Part shown: positions 9,013-16,397 of the stretch, one piece after another
How positions within the stretch are numbered: position 1 is the first letter of the stretch
How the letters are laid out: each line of letters opens with the position of its first letter
Origin: Lichtheimia corymbifera B2541
Lineage: Eukaryota > Mucoromycota > Mucoromycetes > Mucorales > Lichtheimiaceae
Assembly: GCA_000697475.1 (NCBI GenBank)
Contig: JNEU01000282.1
Coordinates: 1-16,397 of the forward strand
Length of the DNA stretch: 16,397 nt
Reading direction: 5' to 3'
Notes under the pieces: generated by a model
Seen by the model: only the letters and a program-made list of their open reading frames with translations
What the model was told of the DNA's origin: nothing
Database searches by the model: none
Translations under genes and position numbers: made by a program

Positions 9013-10052
9013 TTAGAACTTCTTGCCGAAAAGGATTTCTTGAAGGGCATCATAACCAGACAAGACACCAGCACCAGCAATGGCACGGAGAATGTTGGCA
9101 CCAGCACCCTTGAAGAGAGACTTGGCACCCTCGTTGGCAACGATCTCCTTGAAGGCGTGAAGAGAAGAGTCATACTTGACAGCAGCACCAGAAGTCATCA
9201 TCATACGTCTGCGGACGGTATCAATGGGGTAAGAAGCAAGACCAGCACCAGTGGTAACAGCCCAGCCAAGCAAGAAAGAGGCCAAGAAGTTCTTTTGGAG
9301 GTTCTCAGGAAGAGCGGGCTTGAGAGAGTCGTACATACCAAAGTAAAGACCACGGTAGACAATGATACCAACACAAGAGATGGTGAAACCACGGTACAAA
9401 CCAGCAATACCATCAGACTTCAAGGTCTTGCGGTAGACATCAACAAGGCCATTGAATTGACGGTCTCCACCACCCTTGGCAGCCTTAGCATCGTTAGCAA
9501 GACGAGTACGGGCATAATCAAGGGAGTAGACGAAGAAAAGAGAAGAAGCACCAGCAGCACCACCTTAAAACAAACATGTCAACAAACCACATTCTCTTTT
9601 TTAAAATCCAACGTTTCAACTTACCAGAAGCCAAGTTACCGGCGAACCAGGCCCAATAACCATCCTTCTTCTTATCCTTGTTGAACATACGCTTGAACTT
9701 GTCCTTGAAAGCAAAGTTCAAGGCTTGGGTGGGGAAGTAACGGATAATGTTGGCAGTGTTACCACGCCAGAAAGAGACAACGCCCTCATCCTTCATGGTA
9801 CGAGCAAAGCAATCGCCAATGCCCTTGTAGGGAGTAGCAAGACGACCTTGCTTGATCATTTCATCTTGGTTTTGGATCAAGAGCTTGATACGTTCAATGG
9901 GGGCAGCAGCAGTCTTGGAGACAGCAGCAGAAACACCACCCATAAGGAAGTCCTTTACAATATCGGTTGGCATCATGCACATACACACACACATATATAT
10001 ATAATCGTCTACTTACAACAACGAATTGGTTTTGGGACTTTTCACCGGCCAT
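9013..10052 (-). CDS. Mitochondrial ADP/ATP carrier, three exons
   Basis: Exons are 10052-10017, 9952-9625 and 9563-9013, with donors GTAAGT at both introns and acceptors GTAAAG and TTTAAG. The 304-residue product has the usual family length. It exchanges matrix ATP for cytosolic ADP across the inner mitochondrial membrane. The three SLC25 repeats carry [10 protein letters not shown] (first), [12 protein letters not shown] (second) and [11 protein letters not shown] (third). RRRMMM is the nucleotide-carrier signature and settles the substrate. The short N-terminus ([10 protein letters not shown]) lacks a presequence, as is normal for this family. Exons 2 and 3 use a narrow codon set (GGT, GCT, CGT, AAG, TTC), typical of a very highly expressed fungal gene. 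Intron 1 contains alternating TA and TG repeats. The call is firm; paralogues elsewhere in the genome are possible. Confidence 0.97.
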
Positions 10053-10450
10053 TTTGATAAAAGATTAAACAGAGAGAGAGGGGTTGAAGAAAAAAAAAAC
10101 AATCGGATCGGGAACAACGGCTGCTTTATATATGTACCTCATGGGGCGGAATTAATCTGAAAGCGGGATCTTCCGGTTGGTGTCTGTGTTGCTTGGTTAC
10201 AATGTGCCTGACCAATGTTTAAAAAGATATTGATAATCGTTTTACATCCCCCATCACCTTTGTATACAGCTCAAATATGTACTTGTTTTTATCATGTGCA
10301 ATAGAAAGCGAGAGATTGAATGTTTTGTGTGTGTGCGTGTGTGTGTGTACGAGTGTGCAAAGGATAAAGATGATGGATAAACTAATATAAGCAACGTGCG
10401 GGGAATGGAGAATGGTGTCAATTGGGTGTCTGTTTTTTTGAAACATAGAG
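10053..10450. promoter_or_regulatory. ADP/ATP-carrier promoter and OAT 3' flank
   Basis: The left part holds the carrier's leader: the minus strand reads a pyrimidine tract (CTCTCTCT) at about 10070-10080, and TATATAAAG at 10132-10124, about 75 nt before the ATG, is a convincing TATA box for a strongly expressed gene. The right part is the 3' flank of the aminotransferase gene; it includes an interrupted GT microsatellite at about 10327-10350. No gene is supported between them. Confidence 0.6.
10124..10132 (-). promoter_or_regulatory. TATA box of the ADP/ATP carrier gene
   Basis: TATATAAAG on the minus strand about 75 nt upstream of the start codon at 10052, a usual fungal distance once a short leader is allowed. 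Confidence 0.6.
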
Positions 10451-11923
10451 TTACTCTTCCTTGATATCCTCCTTCTTCATGTCGACAATATCAGTAAGGG
10501 CTTGTTCGATGATACGAGCACCTTCCAACAACTCCTCTTCAGTGATCACTAAGGGTGGAGCCAATCGGATAATATTCACGTGGGTTGGTTTGGCCAAAAG
10601 ACCGCGAGACTTGAGCAACAAGCAGATCTCCCATGCAGTCTTATCAGACTTGGACTCGTCAATCACAATAGCGTTGAGCAAACCACGGCCACGAACTATA
10701 CCATGCATTGACATTAGAAATCCACCTGCATATGTATATATATACCACATTTTTGTTTACCTGTTTGCAAAAGAGGACTCTTGATTTTGGAAAGAGCGTC
10801 TCTAAAGACCTTGCCCAATCGCTCAGCACGTGCAGGCAAATCCTCTTCCTTGATAACTTCCAAAGCAGCAATCGAAACAGCGCAGCCAAGTGGGTTACCG
10901 CCATAAGTGGATCCATGCTCACCAGGCTTAATGCACATCATGACATCCTTATCAGCCAATACAGCTGACACAGGGTACACACCACCAGAAAGAGCCTTGC
11001 CCAACAATACAACATCAGGACGAATGTTGTCATGTTGCGTGCACAACATCTTGCCAGTACGACCCAAACCGGTTTGAATCTCATCAGCGATAAAGAGCAC
11101 GTTGTGCTTTTTGCACAATTCTTGGCATTGCTTCAAGTAACCGTCATCAGGGACCATGATACTATTTATCACTCCATATATAAGCAACATGATTATACCC
11201 TATCCATCACACGCATTGTACTTACCCAGCTTCACCTTGAATAGGCTCAACAATGAAAGCAGCAACCTTGTCACCGTGTGCTTCGAGAACCTGCTTGAGA
11301 TCATCGACGTTGTTGTAGCGGATAAGGTGACCAGTAGCCTTGGGACCAACAAGAGGGAGATAAGGACCAAAACCACCATAGGATTCAGGATCAGTGCTCA
11401 TGCTGACAACACCAGTGGTACGACCATGAAAGTTGTTTTCAGCGCTGAGTACAATAGCTTCGTTCTCTGGGATACCCTTCTTTTCATAACCCCACTTGCG
11501 TGCAAGCTTGATGGCAGTTTCAACAGCTTCAGCACCGGTGTTCATGGGAAGCACCATATCATAGCCAAAGTATTCGTGAATGTACTTTGCAAACGAGCCA
11601 AATACGTTGTTGTAGAATGCACGAGACGACAGCGTGAGAACTTGAGCTTGGTCACAAAGCGCCTTGACAATCTTTGGGTGACAATGGCCTTGGTTCACAG
11701 CAGAGTAGGCTGACAAAAAGTCCATGTATTTACGACCCTCAGGATCCCAAACCCACACACCTTGTGCCTTGGAGAAGACAGCAGGAAGGGGATGGTAGCT
11801 ATTATTGTTATATGCATGTTGGCTTTCATATAAACAATAACAACATGGTGTGTGTGAGGTGACTTACTTGTGTGCACTGTATTCGTGCTCAAGATTGATT
11901 GCTTCTTTGCTAGTGGCAGCCAT
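10451..11923 (-). CDS. Ornithine aminotransferase, four exons
   Basis: Exons are 11923-11868, 11798-11226, 11161-10761 and 10695-10451, all GT-AG with agreeing phases, giving 424 residues as expected for the family. The PLP-dependent enzyme moves the delta-amino group of ornithine to 2-oxoglutarate, forming glutamate semialdehyde and glutamate in arginine breakdown and proline supply. Hallmarks are HNYHPLP after the first junction, [30 protein letters not shown], and [12 protein letters not shown] with D236 expected to contact the pyridine nitrogen. K265 in LLGKALSGG should bind PLP. The N-terminus ([18 protein letters not shown]) is acidic and short and does not resemble a mitochondrial presequence, so the enzyme is probably cytosolic as in other fungi. 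An alternative acceptor in the last intron (ATGCAG near 10729) is possible but breaks the conserved [10 protein letters not shown] join. Confidence 0.96.
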
Positions 11924-12192
11924 GTTGTATGTGAAAGTGGAAAAAAGAGAGAGAGTTGTGAGAAGAAAAGCCCACATGGGCCCAGAAAAAAGTGGCCACA
12001 TTTATGCACTTTGCAGTGCCCGACGTCATGCATCGTGGGAAACGAGGTTTGTGATTCGTGGGATATTCCCCTTTTTTGCCCCTTTCCATCTTTAGCACGC
12101 TACAGAATTGTAGTGCTACATCCATCATCCAAGCTCTTTGTCCACCCATCGTGATTTGAACGATCTGGAAAAAGTTGACTCAATAACCACTT
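11924..12192 (-). promoter_or_regulatory. Upstream region of the ornithine aminotransferase gene
   Basis: The leader next to the ATG is pyrimidine-rich on the minus strand (CTCTCTCTTTTTT at about 11953-11941). There is no TATA box at the usual distance. TGACGTCG (12028-12021, minus) lies about 100 nt upstream of the start codon and resembles an ATF/CREB or Gcn4-type bZIP site. Its role is inference only. Confidence 0.35.
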
Positions 12193-12693
12193 TTAGTTAT
12201 CAAGCTGAGATCCCGCGGTTTTTATCAACATCCTAGTTGTTTGGCAGCACATATCACTGGATATGCAATCATGTCCCGCTAAGCACCCATCCGGATTTAT
12301 GGGTGCAGGTTCAATGTATGCTGTGTGTGATGCCATCTGCTGATCTTGCATCGATCCTATTGAAAAACTTTGTATGTAATACGGAATGGAAATAGTCATG
12401 GATCCCGGAAACGAGTACATCTCATGACCTTTGGTGCCCTTGATAAATAGTGACACTGGATCTCGAGCTTGTTTTGCTGTTAAAGGAGATCAAGTAGTTA
12501 AAATAGAGATCTGGTTTTCCCACACTCCACGTACACGTACTTTATCCATCACAATGTACGACTGGATCTTGAGCTTGTTCGTTAAAAGCAAGAGATCCGA
12601 CTCGTTTTCGCACACACAAAAAGCCATATGGGATATCGATCTCTCACCAATAGCTTCGTTTACATCTTGTGTCATCATGCTGTAGGTATCCAT
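12193..12693 (-). pseudogene. Degenerate, internally duplicated coding remnant
   Basis: Two minus-strand frames (12693-12490 and 12456-12193) abut and overlap. At DNA level, 12453-12525 and 12559-12615 are diverged copies of one segment (anchors CTGGATCT, GAGCTTGTT, AGATC, TTTTC, CACAC). In one minus-strand frame both copies give a similar peptide, QAxDPV (EQAQDPVVH and KQARDPVSLF), while the second copy's surroundings stay open to 12193. A donor-like GTACGT near 12535 and an acceptor-like TTTAACAG near 12478 could join the two frames, so a small two-exon gene is an alternative. No family is recognised. I favour a remnant because the first copy has a stop in the matching frame. Confidence 0.3.
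12283..12306. repeat. Perfect 8-bp inverted repeat
   Basis: GCACCCAT (12283-12290) and ATGGGTGC (12299-12306) flank an 8-nt spacer and could form a small hairpin or a dyad binding site. It lies inside the remnant at 12193-12693. No function can be assigned. Confidence 0.4.
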
Positions 12694-13181
12694 GCACTAC
12701 ACGATTGGATAATTGGTACATACTCAGCGTATACGCGGGTTCGTGGGCCTGTCACACTCGTGGCTAGAGTTTATGGCGTGTGTGAGAAAAGTATCTTGAT
12801 AAACTGAAATGATCACTATCAACGGCAGGATGCTTACTATGTAAATGAGGGCAATTGCACTCTGCACCAAGTTCCTGCAGCGGTGATTTTGTCACTCTAC
12901 GTAACCAAACAATGATCCTCCTTTTAGCCCCCAATCTGATATTGCATCAAACAAATAATACTCTTGGATAGAATTCAGCAGGCGATTAAAATCAGCATAC
13001 AATTATGGCAACACAAAGAAAATCCACCAACCGGAATGATCAATGACAACCCTGCACTTTTCTTTTTTGAGCCCTGTTTCTCTTTTTCCCTCTCTTGTGA
13101 ATATACCGCACCTGCCCAAAGTTTACTGCCAAACTAAAAAATTATCAGCGTCAGCAGCGACGACGACGAAAACGAAGAAGC
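12694..13181. promoter_or_regulatory. Upstream region of the FetB-like gene
   Basis: No gene is supported in this 488-bp stretch. The last 130 nt before the ATG at 13182 hold a pyrimidine tract (CTTTTCTTTTTT, CTCTTTTTCCCTCTCTT, about 13057-13096) and a purine-rich leader with CGA triplets (13158-13180), a common fungal promoter layout. No clear TATA box is seen. Confidence 0.4.
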
Positions 13182-14481
13182 ATGGATCATCATGATGGTA
13201 CTACACCAACACCACCCGACAATCTCGGCTGGCCAAATGTCTTTGGTGCATCCATCTTTGTATTATTAGCTGGTATACGCGTTACTATTCTTTATGGCCA
13301 CGTTATCTGACATTACTGAACATCCATACAGCCTATATCAGCCATGCATTGGGTACACGCTTAGAGATGCCTCTTATCATATCGGGTGTACGTTGTGCAT
13401 TGCAGCTCACATTGATGGTAATATGCCGGATAATTTTTTCACTTGTATTTCTCATACAAAAAATACAGGGTTTGGTGCTTGATGATGTCCTTCGTGTTGA
13501 CAATGGATATGTGATAACCATCATCACAGGTATATAAAGATCATTTCGGATCGGATAGTGGTCGGGGATCGGATATAATTGGGAGATGGCTGATAGCTGA
13601 GCCACGTGGGGCAATGTCATCTAGTCGCCTTGGTGCTACTCGGCGCATATGAAACGGTCCATCATCGCGCCAAGCAAACAATTCAAGGATTGGTAATGCC
13701 ATATGATTTACAAGGAAAATGAATGCTGACTTGGATGTTATTAGCTTCCATTGATGATTGGGATCCTATTGCTGAGCAATGGTGTAATGAGTATCTTGTG
13801 TGCTGGGTTCACGCTGAATGAATCGCCGCCTTGGAAACCAGTAACATTTATCCCAGTAATGGGCATGTTGCTCGGTAGCTCTATGGGCAGCGTTGCCATG
13901 GCGATCAGCTTATGTGTAGAGTCGGTGTTGTAAGTGATGATGATGGTGCATGCACGTGATTCCTTAAGCTAACCTTAACTTGAAAGGATACATGCTCCTA
14001 TTATTGAAACCAAGTTGTCCTTTGGTGCATCACGCTATGAAGCAGTCAAGGTGGCTGCTTTGCTTACAATTCGAACAGCCATGTTGCCGCAGCTAACGCA
14101 GCTATCAGTGATGGGCATGATCAATATTCCTGGTATGCTTGCAGGCCAAATTCAAGCTGGTACGTCTGCCACGCAAGCTGTGCTATATCAGGTGTGCATC
14201 ATGTTTGCAATGACGGCAAGTAATGGTATTGGTGTGCTATTGACAGTTTGTGTAAGTTTGGGAAGCGAGGCTGGTGCAATGGGATTTGCCGTGGCTCATC
14301 CTTCCAAATGTAGGCATGCATGAGATTGCTTGTTGATGCCAATCATGTCATACGCAAAGATAGAATTATCCAATCGCACTCTACATTTTACCAAGTAATT
14401 ATACGAGGATTAAATGACATGGTACAATGGTGTGCTGGATGCGGCAATCGACGTCGTCGTCGTCATTACCACCAACTATGA
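13182..14481 (+). CDS. UPF0014 / FetB-type membrane transporter, seven exons
   Basis: Exons are 13182-13272, 13332-13417, 13469-13529, 13625-13692, 13745-13929, 13987-14251 and 14314-14481; GT-AG ends and phases agree, giving 307 residues. It is a multi-pass membrane protein of the FetB/YbbM/ALS3 family. Family marks are ISGVRCALQLTLMGLVL (after the second junction), GAYETVHHRAKQTIQGL, and the conserved block FGASRYEAV, LTIRTAMLPQL, MGMINIPGMLAGQIQAG and ATQAVLYQVCIMF. The last exon supplies LLVDANHVIRKDRI, matching the usual tail of the family; without the last splice the frame stops at 14323 with an unrelated end. Bacterial FetB pairs with an ATPase (FetA) and exports iron; plant ALS3 is linked to aluminium tolerance. 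Substrate here is unknown. No ATPase gene is nearby. Sure of the family, less of the final exon's 3' half. Confidence 0.88.
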
Positions 14482-14705
14482 CCTCCGCAATGCAAAGCGA
14501 TTGGTGTTGAAAGCGACTTTCCATTGTATCCTCGTAGAAGATTCCTATTGCTCATGTGCCAATCGATTTAGGATTCCGCAGTAATCCACCAATCCCCATC
14601 CATTTGAAAAGGGATATGAAAAAGAGACCAAAGCTTACCTCATTCATTTACTTTTTTCTTTCACTCGCTCATATCTTTTTCACACACACACACAAGCAAA
14701 AAGCG

Positions 14706-15269
14706 ATGGGTCTATTTTCTAAATCATCAAAGGCATCATCAACACCGCCTGCTCCTCAAGAAGCACCTCCACCTTATACATCAACACCTCAACAACAACC
14801 ACAACAGCAACAATACGCACCTCCACCACCTCCGTCAGCACCCCAGAATCCGGATACCCGCCAACTATCGCAAGGATGGATTACGCAATTCGATCCCTCT
14901 TCAGGTCGATGGTTCTATGTTTATACACCTATGGGTCATAGACAATGGGAACATCCTGCTGATCGTCCTCTTGGCGCTAATCCTCCACCTCCACCACAAC
15001 AACAATATGGTGCACCTTATGGCGGCTATCCTCAGCAACCTTATGGTGGTTACCCTCAACAACCTTATGGCGGATATCAACCTTATCCACAACAGCAGCC
15101 ACAAATGATGATGGGCAACCAACGTCGTGCCGGTGGTGGCATGAATCCCATGATGGCTGCTGGCCTCGGTTTGGGTGCTGGCGTATTAGGTTTTGCGGCA
15201 GCCGATGCTATCTTCGATGATAACGACGGTGGCGGTTTCGATGGTGGTGGTGACTTTGGTGACTTTTAG
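14706..15269 (+). CDS. Small WW-domain protein with Pro/Gln/Tyr/Gly repeats
   Basis: The single-exon frame gives 187 residues. The ATG at 14706 (AAAAAGCGATGGG) is chosen because the upstream in-frame stretch reads as leader (CACACACAC and poly-T). Residues 11-55 are Pro/Gln-rich, including a PPPY motif (21-24). A WW domain spans about 56-86, with W58, the WFYVY strand at 69-73, W81 and P84. Residues 95-135 carry YGGYPQQP-type repeats. A hydrophobic glycine-zipper-like segment follows (about 149-168), and the tail is Gly/Asp-rich (FDDNDGG). WW domains bind proline-rich ligands, and PPPY is itself a WW ligand, so self-association or binding to a NEDD4-type ligase (Rsp5) is conceivable. The layout resembles known fungal WW/PGGY proteins of unclear role; the cellular location is unknown. 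Confidence 0.85.
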   Translation: MGLFSKSSKASSTPPAPQEAPPPYTSTPQQQPQQQQYAPPPPPSAPQNPDTRQLSQGWITQFDPSSGRWFYVYTPMGHRQWEHPADRPLGANPPPPPQQQYGAPYGGYPQQPYGGYPQQPYGGYQPYPQQQPQMMMGNQRRAGGGMNPMMAAGLGLGAGVLGFAAADAIFDDNDGGGFDGGGDFGDF

Positions 15270-15533
15270 GTGCGCTCTTTAGGTGTCCGTATTCTCTCTT
15301 TTCTTCCTTTTCCCCGATCTATTCACCCATCCATTGTATCATAAACGATAATATAGCTCCCTATCTCTATATATAGCATACTTTTATGCAACAGTAACAT
15401 GATATCATTTTTCTGTACAAATATGTAAATTTCAGTTGTCTATTGATTGGTTTGAATGGCATATGAAAGAAGAACGGATTGCTGATTGCTAAGCGGTATA
15501 ATATCATGTGATGGAGGGCGAGTGTGTTTGCTA
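15270..15533. other. Convergent intergenic region
   Basis: These 264 bp separate the ends of the WW-domain gene (+) and the carrier gene (-), so both 3' ends lie here. The sequence is AT-rich with TATA-like words near 15370. No exact AATAAA is seen on either strand; ATAAACGATAATATA near 15341 may serve the plus-strand gene. Nothing else is supported. Confidence 0.4.
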
Positions 15534-16397
15534 TTATTGTTGCAGAGGATGTGCTGGTGGGATGAGGCTGTAAACGTATTCCAAAACGAGAAATTGGAGC
15601 GAATGGATAGGAAATGCACGAATCAAGGTGACGTTGAGACCACGGTATAGACCACGGATACCATCCTGCTTGATTACATCAGTTGCGCAAGCACGAATCG
15701 TATTGAGTCTTGGCTCTGGCATCATGACATTCTTTTGTAAACGTGATTTGACGAGGTCGACCGGGAAAACAATCAGCCAACTGAGCACACCACAAATGCC
15801 TCCTGCCATAAAATGGGTCATTGGGCTTGCAGGTGTGTTGTTTTGATTGCCGTTCAATACACGTTTAGCCGTTTCATAAGTGCCAAAGTAAATCGATGTG
15901 CCAAGTGTTTCCCGTATCGTGTGACACCGTAATCCACTCCACAATCCAAAGATGCCTTTGCGTCGTACAATTTGCCGTGCTGCATGCCAACTACTGCTGC
16001 CGTTGCTGTTGTTGGCTGATGATCCTGCAGTCTCCTTGGCAACCATTTGTTCCAATTGACGCTGGATCTTGACAAGTTCGAGAGGGCAGCTGAGAACAGC
16101 AATGAAAGCACCACTTGAAGCACCACTTAATGATGCCAACATACTTAAGGATCCAAGTGTATCACCCTCCAATCCAGGATAATGCCTGAGACGATGTTTG
16201 GTGCCTTCGTACACAGAAAATGCAACCGATTTGATGGCGCTCACAGTCACCAGGGGTGGAATCATGCCTTGATATATGCATACATGAATAAGATTGGAAT
16301 AAAAGGGGGTTGATCCATCATCCTATGCATACCTCGAAAGAAGCCTCTTGCGCCTTCCTCTCGATAAGTTGTCTTTACGCAATCGAGTAAGGAGTCA
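15534..16397 (-). CDS. SLC25 mitochondrial carrier protein (N-terminus beyond window)
   Basis: The visible exons are 16397-16333 (partial) and 16267-15534, joined by GTATGC...TCAAG, giving about 265 residues; some 35-40 N-terminal residues are missing. The protein belongs to the mitochondrial carrier superfamily of the inner membrane. The visible repeats carry CPLELVKIQRQ (second repeat) and FPVDLVKSRLQ (third), with RGFFRGM and RGLYRGLNVTLIR at the matrix helices. The first repeat's PxD/ExxK motif should lie just outside. SIYFGTYETAKRVL and the ELVKIQRQL wording resemble the amino-acid/carnitine-type branch (Crc1, Ort1, SLC25A29/45/47/48), but the substrate cannot be fixed from this. An Asn/Ser-rich insert (AGSSANNSNGSSS) sits in the matrix loop of repeat 2. 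It converges with the WW-domain gene. Confidence 0.9.

Noticed and set aside
9040..9684. Long plus-strand open frame of 214 codons
   Set aside because: Antisense of the ADP/ATP carrier; strong codon bias of that gene removes stops on the opposite strand.
11156..11713. Plus-strand open frame of 185 codons
   Set aside because: Antisense of the second exon of the aminotransferase gene.
14556..14705. In-frame N-terminal extension of the WW-domain protein
   Set aside because: It translates the T-rich and CA-repeat leader; the ATG at 14706 has the better context and starts the recognisable protein.
9013..16397. Gene cluster linking the two mitochondrial carriers and the aminotransferase
   Set aside because: The genes are independent, on both strands, separated by unrelated genes, and the carriers' presumed substrates do not form a defined pathway with the enzyme.

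Overview
The window is nuclear DNA of a filamentous fungus, most likely an early-diverging one (Mucoromycota, Mucorales-like). The reasons are compact genes split by short introns of about 45 to 110 nt with GTAAGT/GTATGT donors, a class IVb GATA factor, a Ty3-type chromodomain retrotransposon and an intron-rich UPF0014/FetB transporter. Genus assignment is inference; no rRNA or other marker is present. All gene models were built by eye from reading frames and splice sites.

Left part (1-5720) is accessory in character. It opens with the 3' end of a chromovirus: integrase tail with GPY/F module and chromodomain, polypurine tract, and a complete 254-bp 3' LTR ending at 905. The LTR has landed in a small minus-strand host gene and left only its 5' part (906-1218). 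A divergent four-exon gene (1480-3407) encodes a 579-residue protein of no family I recognise. Then comes a stretch with several open but mutually out-of-frame minus-strand segments (3736-4784), probably a decayed gene, and a four-copy degenerate repeat of about 160 bp (5092-5715) whose copies share one reading frame.

Middle part (6409-11923) is conserved core genome, all on the minus strand: a five-exon GATA zinc-finger transcription factor (575 aa), the mitochondrial ADP/ATP carrier (304 aa, with the RRRMMM signature and a TATA box), and ornithine aminotransferase (424 aa, no targeting peptide). A stretch around 12190-12693 looks like a degenerate, internally duplicated coding remnant.

Right part (13182-16397) holds a seven-exon UPF0014/FetB-type membrane transporter (+), a small WW-domain protein with Pro/Gln/Gly/Tyr repeats (+), and the C-terminal part of another SLC25 mitochondrial carrier (-, running off the window).

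The genes do not form an operon or an obvious cluster. Two mitochondrial carriers and one arginine/proline enzyme point to mitochondrial and nitrogen metabolism, but that is ordinary genome neighbourhood rather than proof of a joint system. The items most worth a second look are the retrotransposon-broken gene, the unknown 579-aa protein, the frame-conserved repeat array, an in-frame 69-nt intron in the GATA gene, and the FetB homologue without its ATPase partner.
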